This document shows, piece by piece, positions 1 to 6,061 of a stretch of 9,080 bases of DNA; position 1 is the stretch's first letter; every line of letters begins with the position of its first letter. Under the pieces are notes generated by a model, which did no database searches, had not been told where the DNA came from, and was given only the letters and a program-made list of their open reading frames with translations. This DNA is from Promethearchaeota archaeon. GTDB taxonomy: Archaea; Asgardarchaeota; Lokiarchaeia; Sigyniarchaeales; SOKP01. The DNA lies in contig SDNM01000047.1 of the NCBI GenBank assembly GCA_004524385.1, positions 1 to 9,080 of the forward strand, read 5' to 3'. Made by a program: the position numbers and the translations under genes.

Positions 1-738
1 AACGAAACAATCCTTGTGATTGACGGAACACTTGGCCAACAGGCTTATTCTCAAGCTGAAGAATTTGGCAAAGCAACAAATCTTGGAAGCATTATAGTTA
101 CTAAATTAGACGGTACAGCAAAAGGAGGGGGTGCCTTATCTGCATGTGCTGCTACTAATGTTCCGATTCGTTTTATTGGTGTTGGTGAAAAAATAGATGC
201 CTTTGAAGAATTCGAAGCGACTAGTTTTGTAGGTACCCTTTTAGGTATTCCAAATCTCGAAGCTCTTATACAAAGAGTTCAAGAAGCAGAAGTTATGCCC
301 GATCCTGAGGCGGTCAAGCGTATGATGAGAGGGAGATTCACATTAGAAGATTTATATCATCAGATCAAAAATATAAAAAAGGTCGGCAAAATGCGGGAAA
401 TTCTTGCGATGATGGGGGGAGGGAACATTCCCGACGCCCTAAAAGATGATGCAGAAAGAAATATTGAGAAATGGAGAGTAGTTTTAGATTCAATGACGCA
501 GGAGGAGAAAGAAACTCCAAAAATTATTAAGAAGACAAGGAAAAGACGAATTGCAATCGGTTCGGGTACAGAATATGCTGTAATTAATAAAATGTTAGAT
601 CAATATAACCAAATGAAGAAAATGATGAAAAGATTTTTACAAGCTCGCAAAAAGGGAAAAGGAATGCCGGGAATGCCGGGAATGGGAAAAGGTGCTGCAG
701 CATTTATGGATAAATTAAGTAAAAATTTTAAATTTTAG
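1..738 (+). CDS. srp54: Signal recognition particle 54 kDa protein, C-terminal part (5' end outside window)
   Basis: SRP54 is the GTPase subunit of the signal recognition particle. It binds 7S RNA and signal peptides of nascent proteins and docks with FtsY at the membrane. The frame is open from base 1, so the N domain and first half of the G domain lie upstream; GTG at 16 is internal, not a start. Visible in order: the DGTLGQ motif (22-39), the G4 guanine-specificity motif TKLDG (100-114), the GGGAL closing loop and the GVGEK motif, then the helical M domain. The M domain has the RNA-binding sequence RKRRIAIGSGT (538-570), which matches the family's SRRRIAxGSGT signature, and methionine-rich helices. 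It ends in a Met/Gly/Lys tail (GMPGMPGMGKG) typical of archaeal SRP54. The gene is intact to TAG at 736-738. GC is visibly higher than in the next gene (26 of the first 60 bases), as expected for a conserved, highly expressed gene. Identification is very secure. Confidence 0.97.
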   Translation, partial: NETILVIDGTLGQQAYSQAEEFGKATNLGSIIVTKLDGTAKGGGALSACAATNVPIRFIGVGEKIDAFEEFEATSFVGTLLGIPNLEALIQRVQEAEVMPDPEAVKRMMRGRFTLEDLYHQIKNIKKVGKMREILAMMGGGNIPDALKDDAERNIEKWRVVLDSMTQEEKETPKIIKKTRKRRIAIGSGTEYAVINKMLDQYNQMKKMMKRFLQARKKGKGMPGMPGMGKGAAAFMDKLSKNFKF

Positions 739-753
739 ATATTCTTACTTTTC

Positions 754-1413
754 TTGATTAGATTGGTAAACTTCTTATTATTAGTTAAAAAACTCACCAA
801 CTATAATAAAAAGGATATTGATGTAGGAAAAACACCTCTTGAAATTTACACAATTTGTTCTTGTATTCGTGAGGCTTTCTGTCTGTCCTATGCAATTAGA
901 AAAGAGAATAACTTGTTTTTATATTTTCAAAATGAAGGTGTATTAATTAAATTTGAAGGAAATACATTAAAATATTTAGGTCCGGACGAGCGTTCGCAAG
1001 CTTTATTATTAAGAAAAGCCATAGACAAAATAAGCTTAGTTAATTCTTCAAATATTGAAAATTGGAGAAAATCAACCCCCGGTATTTATATAAGGAATTT
1101 TTCCAATAACGAATCGTTTATTAAATATTTAAAATCTTTTCCATCTTTCAATCCTATTTTTTTAATTAATGATAAGGATGTGGGAAAATTAAATTCATGT
1201 CTTAAAGTTAATGAATTTGAAACGTTAAATACTATATCTGAATTTTTCTACATTATTCCCGCATACAATATAATAATTGAAGATTTCAACTTTTTTCAAC
1301 TGTTTAAAGATTTGAAAGATATAAAATTTTTAACGCTTTCAAAAATTAATAGTATAGAAGATAAATTTTTGTATGTTAATTTTAGATTAGATTTATTGAA
1401 AAAACAAAATTAA
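754..1413 (+). CDS. trmY: Diverged TrmY-like (DUF358/COG1901, SPOUT) protein, probably not a functional methyltransferase
   Basis: TrmY methylates N1 of pseudouridine 54 in archaeal tRNA. Family likeness is seen in the CxC-containing helix ending AFCLSYAIRKE (41-51), a strand pair leading to LKYLGPDERS (72-81) and LLLRKAI, and STPGIYIRN (107-115), all in TrmY order. Length (219 residues) is near the usual 195-210. The parts that build the SAM-binding knot are not recognisable. Where TrmY has FVLGDHxG this protein has FFYIIPAYN (164-172). Where TrmY ends LGPxxLxxxxCITLVHNxLDR it has LTLSK and then FLYVNFRLDLL (205-215). The N-terminal NDLPGxGRxD loop is also altered. The start is TTG 754, 15 bases after the srp54 stop, without a clear SD; TTG 763 is an alternative. 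It is probably cotranscribed with srp54 and pyrC. Composition is very AT-rich. Family membership is fairly sure; loss of activity is inference. Confidence 0.72.
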   Translation: MIRLVNFLLLVKKLTNYNKKDIDVGKTPLEIYTICSCIREAFCLSYAIRKENNLFLYFQNEGVLIKFEGNTLKYLGPDERSQALLLRKAIDKISLVNSSNIENWRKSTPGIYIRNFSNNESFIKYLKSFPSFNPIFLINDKDVGKLNSCLKVNEFETLNTISEFFYIIPAYNIIIEDFNFFQLFKDLKDIKFLTLSKINSIEDKFLYVNFRLDLLKKQN

Positions 1414-1414
1414 T

Positions 1415-2806
1415 ATGATTTTAAAAAACGCTAAAATTTATTCTGACGGCATAATACGTAAAGGCGCACTTCTTATCAATAATGGAATTATTCGATCAAT
1501 TTGCTTTGATCCTTCTGGAGAAGATTATAATTTAATCACTCAAAATAACGATGATGGAACAGAAATTAATTGTGAAAATAAATTAATTATCCCTGGAATT
1601 ATCGATATTCATTCTCATTTACGTGATATGGATCAATCCGAAAAAGAAACATTTTTAACAGGAACAAAAGCAGCTGCGTTTTCAGGAATAACAACTGTTT
1701 TTAATATGCCTAATACAAAACCTCCCGCTATCTCCTCCAAACAAGTTAAGAAATGGATGGATAAAGCTCAAAAAAATACTCATGTAGATGTCGGATTTAT
1801 TGCAGGAGTCCCTAAAGGAATCAATTTTGAAGAAATTATTAAAATTATAGATTTAGGTGTAATTGGGTTTAAAATATACCCACTTAGTTCTTTGAATGAA
1901 GTTGATTGGACTGACTGGTTAAATATTCAAAAAATTCTTCTTATCTCATCAAAATACCAAATTCCTATTTTTATTCACCCCGATTGGGCGATAACTGAGG
2001 ATAAAAAAGAGGATATTCTTCAAGAAAATACATTAGAAAATTATAATGCATTAAAATTACATAATATGCTTTATCCACATCAAATGGAAGCGAAATATGT
2101 GAATTTTATTCTTGAAAATTATTATAAAATTATTACTGATAATGATTTAGAGTCCAAAAATTATCCGATCATTCATTTCTGTCATATAAGTTGTATAGAC
2201 AGTTATTCTTTAATAAAAAAAGCAATAAATACACATAAAAATTTAAAAATAACATTTGAAATTACTCCTCATCACATACTTTTGTCAAATAAGATTAAAT
2301 TGAGTAATGATAATTATGGTAAAGTTTTGCCTCCGTTAAGAGATGAACATCATTCACAGTTCTTATTAAATGAATTAATAGATGGAAAAATACAATTAAT
2401 TGGAACTGATCACGCCCCACATACTTTAAAAGAAAAATCAGGAGAATTTTCTGATGCACCCTCAGGATTTCCGGGATTTGAAACCTATCCACTTTTATTA
2501 CTTAATAAAGTATGCCATTATGAATTATCATTAGAAAATTTTGTAAAGGCAGCGTCAGAACAGCCAGCAAAACAATTTAAATTAAAAAATAAAGGATACA
2601 TAAAAGAAGGTTATGTTGCGGATTTAATGATTATTGATAAAATTCCCCAATATAAAATTAATTCTCAAAATTTTAAAACAAAGGCAAAATTTTCACCATA
2701 CGAAAACTTTGAAACAAACATCCAAATTTGGAAAGTATTTTTGAAAGGAGTAGAAATTAATATTGAAAACTCCAAACCAGTGGGATCAATAATAAAAGTC
2801 CAATAA
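1415..2806 (+). CDS. pyrC: Dihydroorotase (class I), de novo pyrimidine synthesis
   Basis: This cytosolic zinc amidohydrolase interconverts carbamoyl-aspartate and dihydroorotate, the third step of UMP synthesis. The 463-residue TIM barrel has the full class I set. DIHSHLRD (64-71) supplies two zinc histidines and the substrate-binding Arg. NMPNT (97-101) contributes a substrate Asn. GFKIYP (151-156) has Lys153, the expected carbamylated bridging lysine. Further motifs are FIHPD (His188), HFCHIS (His257), ITPHH (283-287), LPPLRDEHH (305-313), GTDHAPHT (Asp332, the catalytic Asp) and SGFPGFET (350-357). The N- and C-terminal segments form the small amidohydrolase beta-domain. All metal ligands are present, so it should be active. 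Dihydropyrimidinase or allantoinase are less likely because of the HLRD and NMPNT motifs. The ATG lies one base after the preceding stop, with no SD, which suggests translational coupling. No other pyrimidine gene is in the window. The gene is very AT-rich but fully intact. Confidence 0.94.
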   Translation: MILKNAKIYSDGIIRKGALLINNGIIRSICFDPSGEDYNLITQNNDDGTEINCENKLIIPGIIDIHSHLRDMDQSEKETFLTGTKAAAFSGITTVFNMPNTKPPAISSKQVKKWMDKAQKNTHVDVGFIAGVPKGINFEEIIKIIDLGVIGFKIYPLSSLNEVDWTDWLNIQKILLISSKYQIPIFIHPDWAITEDKKEDILQENTLENYNALKLHNMLYPHQMEAKYVNFILENYYKIITDNDLESKNYPIIHFCHISCIDSYSLIKKAINTHKNLKITFEITPHHILLSNKIKLSNDNYGKVLPPLRDEHHSQFLLNELIDGKIQLIGTDHAPHTLKEKSGEFSDAPSGFPGFETYPLLLLNKVCHYELSLENFVKAASEQPAKQFKLKNKGYIKEGYVADLMIIDKIPQYKINSQNFKTKAKFSPYENFETNIQIWKVFLKGVEINIENSKPVGSIIKVQ

Positions 2807-2811
2807 AATAT

Positions 2812-2850
2812 CTATAAAATATAAAATATCAAGCAACTTAATTATATATG
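2812..2850 (+). promoter_or_regulatory. Putative TATA-type promoter for the AMMECR1 gene
   Basis: The 69-base spacer after pyrC holds two TATA-like stretches, CTATAAAATATAAA (2812-2825) and TTAATTATATATG (2838-2850). With the usual archaeal TATA-to-start distance of about 25 bases, the first would place transcription near 2844 and give a leader of about 30 bases that keeps the SD at 2865. The second would start transcription at or past the SD and fits less well. The region is so AT-rich that the match could be chance. Confidence 0.35.
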
Positions 2851-2864
2851 TTAAGAAATTTTTT

Positions 2865-2869
2865 AGGAG
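2865..2869 (+). promoter_or_regulatory. Shine-Dalgarno site of the AMMECR1 gene
   Basis: AGGAG sits six bases before ATG 2876 and decides that start. It is the clearest ribosome binding site on the + strand of this window, where most other starts have none. Confidence 0.75.
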
Positions 2870-2875
2870 AAGATT

Positions 2876-3505
2876 ATGTCAAACGAGGAGAAATTTAGTG
2901 TAGAAGAGGGAAAGATGCTTATCAATTTTGCAAGGGAAAACATAGAGCATTATCTAAAAAATAATAAAAGAATAGGTGTTCCCGAAGAAATTAAACAAAA
3001 GTTCGCAAACAATTATGGAGCATTCGTTACTTTAAATAAATTCAATGTAGGAGGCAATCCTTTAAGAGGGTGCATAGGTTATATAGAACCGACTTACTCT
3101 TTATATGATGTGATTCATAGAGTTTCAATTAGTTCAGCTATAGAAGATCCTCGTTTTCCTTCAGTTACATTAGAAGAAATGGACGATATTGTAATCGAAT
3201 TATCTATATTAACTCCGCCTAAACAAATTGAAGTAAACGATCCTAAAGAGTATCTCGAAAAAATCGTTATTGGAAGGGATGGACTTATAGCAGAGAAAGG
3301 AATGCGACGTGGTTTATTACTTCCCCAGGTTCCAGTCGATCACGATCGGAACTGGGATGTGGAAACCTTTCTCGACCATACTTGTCAAAAAGCATGGCTT
3401 CCCCAAGATGCTTGGAAAGATTTAGATACTAAAATTTATTCATTTCAAGCTATCTTGTTTGAAGAAAAAACGCCAAGAGGCGAAGTTGAGAGAAAATATA
3501 TATAA
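2876..3505 (+). CDS. AMMECR1-domain protein
   Basis: This is a 209-residue AMMECR1-family protein of the size usual for archaeal members, such as the Pyrococcus protein of known structure. The family signature LRGCIG is at 63-68, preceded by the strand GAFVTLNK (48-55). It is followed by the helix around SSAIEDPRFPSVT (86-98) and the strands IVIELSILTPP (105-115). The second conserved block runs GLLLPQVPVD (146-155), then a Trp and FLDHTCQKAWLP (165-176), with Cys170 and the invariant Gly/Leu/Pro positions kept. The family's biochemical role is unknown. In many genomes AMMECR1 is fused or linked to MEMO and radical SAM proteins, but neither appears here. No signal peptide or membrane segment is visible, so it is probably cytosolic. 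It has a strong SD and is followed after 38 bases by an amidase gene, so the two may share a transcript. The family call is sure; the function is not. Confidence 0.93.
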   Translation: MSNEEKFSVEEGKMLINFARENIEHYLKNNKRIGVPEEIKQKFANNYGAFVTLNKFNVGGNPLRGCIGYIEPTYSLYDVIHRVSISSAIEDPRFPSVTLEEMDDIVIELSILTPPKQIEVNDPKEYLEKIVIGRDGLIAEKGMRRGLLLPQVPVDHDRNWDVETFLDHTCQKAWLPQDAWKDLDTKIYSFQAILFEEKTPRGEVERKYI

Positions 3506-3543
3506 CAAAATAAAAAAAATTAAAAATCAAGAAGTGAAAAAAT

Positions 3544-5016
3544 TTGAAAGCTGAATTAATTGAGTATGACGCTTTTGGTTTAGGAGAAATGGTCCGAGAA
3601 CGAGAAATTAAACCATCCGAATTAGTAGAGATGACTATCGAGCGAATTGAGCGAGTTAATCCTAAACTCAATTCTGTGATTTATAAAATGTATGATGAGG
3701 CAAGTAAAAATGCAGAAAAATGGGATAAGGAAATTAGTACAGGTAAAAAAATTGAGGCTCTTTTTAGTGGTATACCGTTCCTTTTAAAAGATATTTGTGC
3801 GGAATATGAAGGAACACCTTACTGTTCAGGCGCTATTCTCCTCAAAGATAATGTTTCAGAATGGGATACAGAGCTAGTGAAACGTCATAAAGCTGCTGGA
3901 TTAATTGTTGTTGGTAAAACTAATACTCCTGAATTTGGTATTCTTCCCACTACAGAACCTGTCTTATTTGGACCGACAAGAAACCCTTGGGATCTAAATA
4001 TAACAGCAGGAGGCTCGAGTGGTGGCTCAGCTGCAGCTGTAGCCGCTGGAATCGTCCCAATGGCCCATGGAAACGATGGAGGGGGCTCAATTCGTATTCC
4101 TGCCTCTTGTTGTGGAATCTTTGGTCTGAAGCCTACTCGCGCTCGGAATCCTCTCGGTCCACGATATGGTGATATTGGCAGTGGAATAGTTGTAGAACAC
4201 GCACTTACTCGCACAGTAAGAGATTCAGCAGCATTATTGGATGCAACATCAGGTCCAGACATAGGAGATCCTTACTATGCACCGCCAAAAAAACGCCCTT
4301 ATTTAGAAGAAATACGTCATGAAGTGGGGCATTTAAAAATTGGATATTTAACTTCCGTTCCTAAGGGGTGGAGTTCTAATACTAAAGTTCATCCAGATTG
4401 CGAGAAAGCAGTAAAAGATGTCGCTCAACTATGTGAAAGTTTAGGACATAATGTTGTAGATGTAAATCCAGAGGAATTAAGTTATGCAAATCTTTTCACG
4501 GCTTTTAGTGTTATGTATATTTCCATTACTGGTTCGAGTTTAACTTATATAGAAAAAGAGTTAGGGACCAAGATTACAGAAGACCAAATGGAACCTTTGA
4601 CTTGGTTATTTTATAAAAATGCGGTAAGACGAACTGCTTCTGATTATTTACTTGCATTAGAAGAATGCCAGCTCTTTTCACGGAAAATAGCACAATGGTT
4701 TCATAAAGGCGGATATGATTTATTACTCACTCCGACAATGTCCATTCCTCCAGTAAAAATTGGATCTTTTTCAGCAGAGAATATAGGTAAATCTTTCCAG
4801 TTAATGAGTCAAATGAGTGCTTTTACTAGTATTTTTAACATAACAGGTCAACCAGCCATGTCCGTTCCATTATATTGGAATGCTGATAATTTACCAATAG
4901 GCCTTCAATTCGCAGCTCGTTTTGGTGATGAAGCCACTCTTTTCCGTTTAGCAGCTCAATTAGAGCAAGAAAGACCCTGGATTGATCGAAAACCTTCGAT
5001 TCACTGTAGTCATTAA
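3544..5016 (+). CDS. Amidase-signature family hydrolase
   Basis: This is a 490-residue member of the amidase signature family, which hydrolyses amide bonds through a Ser-cisSer-Lys triad. Lys82 lies in LLKDI, Ser158 in the glycine-serine loop GGSSGGSAAA (156-165), and nucleophile Ser182 in GNDGGGSIRIPAS (176-188). The 24-residue gap between the two serines is the family norm. The sequences RNPWDL, HGND, RIPASCCGIFGLKPTRAR and the ending GQPAMSVPLYW...PIGLQFAA resemble the NylA (6-aminohexanoate cyclic dimer hydrolase) and general amidase branch. GatA, the tRNA-dependent amidotransferase subunit, is less likely because its characteristic context is absent. The substrate cannot be named. Start TTG 3544 is chosen because family similarity extends to the first residues; a weak AAGTGA lies six bases upstream. 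GC in the core is much higher than in flanking genes, which may reflect conserved glycine/alanine content or transfer. A hairpin with T-tract follows. Confidence 0.9.
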   Translation: MKAELIEYDAFGLGEMVREREIKPSELVEMTIERIERVNPKLNSVIYKMYDEASKNAEKWDKEISTGKKIEALFSGIPFLLKDICAEYEGTPYCSGAILLKDNVSEWDTELVKRHKAAGLIVVGKTNTPEFGILPTTEPVLFGPTRNPWDLNITAGGSSGGSAAAVAAGIVPMAHGNDGGGSIRIPASCCGIFGLKPTRARNPLGPRYGDIGSGIVVEHALTRTVRDSAALLDATSGPDIGDPYYAPPKKRPYLEEIRHEVGHLKIGYLTSVPKGWSSNTKVHPDCEKAVKDVAQLCESLGHNVVDVNPEELSYANLFTAFSVMYISITGSSLTYIEKELGTKITEDQMEPLTWLFYKNAVRRTASDYLLALEECQLFSRKIAQWFHKGGYDLLLTPTMSIPPVKIGSFSAENIGKSFQLMSQMSAFTSIFNITGQPAMSVPLYWNADNLPIGLQFAARFGDEATLFRLAAQLEQERPWIDRKPSIHCSH

Positions 5017-5076
5017 TTTTAACTCTAATTGAAACTGACTTTGGATTTTCGAAATCTATAACATTAGGCACAAGTT

Positions 5077-5109
5077 TAGTGTTTATAAAAACACTATTTT
5101 CTGTTTTTA
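5077..5109 (+). terminator. Hairpin plus T-rich tract after the amidase gene
   Basis: TAGTGTTT (5077-5084) and AAACACTA (5089-5096) form a perfect 8-bp stem around a four-base loop. They are followed at once by TTTTCTGTTTTTATTTTT. On the opposite strand the stem is not followed by T residues, so the signal is oriented for the + strand amidase transcript. Archaeal termination depends mainly on the T tract; the stem may instead protect the 3' end. Confidence 0.6.
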
Positions 5110-5130
5110 TTTTTGTTAAGATAAATTTGG

Positions 5131-5847
5131 TTAGTTACTTAATGTTTCCAAAGCTATTTTTGTTGATATTTCTGCTTCTTCAGTTGTAACCATTCCGATA
5201 GTTACAGCACAAATATTATGTTTTGAGATGTATTCGTATGCTTTTTTTGGATCTAATTTTCCCGCAGCTAGAGTTTTCATACCTACGAAAGAGCAATTTT
5301 TAGTATTGTCAACAATCTCTTCTAATTTCTTTTTATAGCCCATAAACATTCCTCTTTTATTAAATGGAATTAAAAAAACCTTTACATCTGGTAAATTCTC
5401 GAGAGCATATTCTAAAGTAGAAACAGGATTATGAGCAGCAATACCCGGAATGACACCTCGAGATTTAATATCATCAACCATTTTAACGAGTTTATCATCC
5501 TTTTTATCTGAAACAATGCCATGAGCAAAAATTATTTTTGCCTCAATATCAATTAAATCTTCAATTAACGGATCTGGTCCTGGAAAAGTAGAACCAGTTA
5601 CTACGAAATCGTTGTGAGTTTCTTTCATTATTTTAGTTGCTTTACCGATCTTACCTATAGGTACTATTTCTATTCCCCTCCCTCCAGCTTTATAACATGC
5701 TTCTAAAATTTCAAGCACAGCATCCACATTGTTCATAAATTTCTTACGGTAAATGCGGGCATTTTTTCCGAACTGAGCAGCTCCCAAAAAAGGAGAAGTT
5801 CCTGTAGAAACGAGTGGAATATCAACTCCTTCAATTTTACAAAAAAT
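5131..5847 (-). CDS. Uncharacterised TIM-barrel protein, aldo/keto-reductase-like; true start disturbed
   Basis: The first conventional start in frame (TTG, complement of 5785-5787) gives 218 residues. The same frame stays open for 20 more codons to a TGA at 5848-5850, and those codons read as protein: IEGVDIPLVSTGTSPF running into LGAAQFG. The full product is therefore about 238 residues. It shows alternating strands and helices: a first strand with STGTSPFLGAAQFG, IEIVPIG, DFVVTGSTF, AKIIFAHG, VIPGIAAHNP, VKVFLIPFN, FVGMKTLAAGKLDP and AVTIGMVTTEE. The last two blocks resemble the C-terminal strands of aldo/keto reductases. I see no reliable catalytic Asp-Tyr-Lys-His set, so reductase activity is not supported. 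Cytosolic; no signal or membrane segment. It is convergent with the amidase and divergent from the aldolase-kinase fusion. The fold call is moderate and the function unknown. A good SD (complement of 5856-5861) lies upstream of the extended N-terminus. Confidence 0.75.
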   Translation of the reverse strand: MFCKIEGVDIPLVSTGTSPFLGAAQFGKNARIYRKKFMNNVDAVLEILEACYKAGGRGIEIVPIGKIGKATKIMKETHNDFVVTGSTFPGPDPLIEDLIDIEAKIIFAHGIVSDKKDDKLVKMVDDIKSRGVIPGIAAHNPVSTLEYALENLPDVKVFLIPFNKRGMFMGYKKKLEEIVDNTKNCSFVGMKTLAAGKLDPKKAYEYISKHNICAVTIGMVTTEEAEISTKIALETLSN

Positions 5848-5855
5848 TCAATATA

Positions 5856-5861
5856 CACCTC
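5856..5861 (-). promoter_or_regulatory. Shine-Dalgarno site of the minus-strand TIM-barrel gene
   Basis: Read on the minus strand this is GAGGTG, four bases before TTG (5851-5849) and eight before ATT (5847-5845). It lies over 60 bases upstream of the first in-frame conventional start (TTG 5787), which argues that translation begins near 5850. The TTG is one base out of phase with the gene. Confidence 0.6.
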
Positions 5862-5891
5862 ATATAGATTTAATACAATCTAAATTGATTT

Positions 5892-5931
5892 CTATTAATA
5901 TAACATTCTAATTTTTTGTATATATAATTAA
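5892..5931 (-). promoter_or_regulatory. Putative TATA-type promoter region for the minus-strand TIM-barrel gene
   Basis: Two TATA-like stretches read on the minus strand: TTAATTATATATAC (5931-5918) and TTATATTAA (about 5903-5895). The nearer one would put transcription around 5871 and give a short leader containing the SD at 5861-5856. The farther one would give a leader of nearly 50 bases. The 214-base spacer 5848-6061 holds no other recognisable gene. It is extremely AT-rich, so these matches are weak. Confidence 0.3.
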
Positions 5932-6033
5932 TTGTCTTAAAAATAAAATATTAATATTTAATAATATTCTAAAATACTACAAAAAATTAAACCTCATTCT
6001 TCCTATTATATTCGAAATCTAATTTAACTTTTT

Positions 6034-6047
6034 ATTATTATAAATAA
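6034..6047 (+). promoter_or_regulatory. Putative TATA box for the aldolase-kinase fusion gene
   Basis: ATTATTATAAATAA is centred about 22 bases before ATG 6062, and there is no SD between them. This is the layout of an archaeal leaderless or near-leaderless transcript. Confidence 0.4.
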
Positions 6048-6061
6048 CGAAGTAAATTAAT

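Noticed and set aside
16..18. GTG as the start of a short separate gene
   Set aside because: The frame is open before it and the upstream codons continue SRP54 sequence, so the gene is cut by the window edge.
661..687. Short tandem repeat of GGAATGCCG in the 3' part of srp54
   Set aside because: It encodes the Gly-Met-Pro tail common at the end of archaeal SRP54, so it is explained by the protein.
2295..2492. Minus-strand open frame opposite pyrC
   Set aside because: It covers the catalytic ITPHH to GTDHAPHT part of dihydroorotase on the sense strand and shows no protein-like pattern.
3885..4262. Long open frame on the minus strand opposite the amidase
   Set aside because: It lies inside the strongly conserved amidase core, its proline/alanine-rich translation matches no family, and it mirrors the GC-rich sense codons.
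4835..5071. Minus-strand frame reaching past the amidase stop into the spacer
   Set aside because: Most of it is antisense to conserved amidase sequence, with no SD and no recognisable motif.
5946..5959. 14-base perfect palindrome AAATATTAATATTT in the divergent spacer, a possible operator
   Set aside because: It consists only of A and T in a spacer that is nearly all A/T, where such a palindrome is expected by chance; no second copy was seen.
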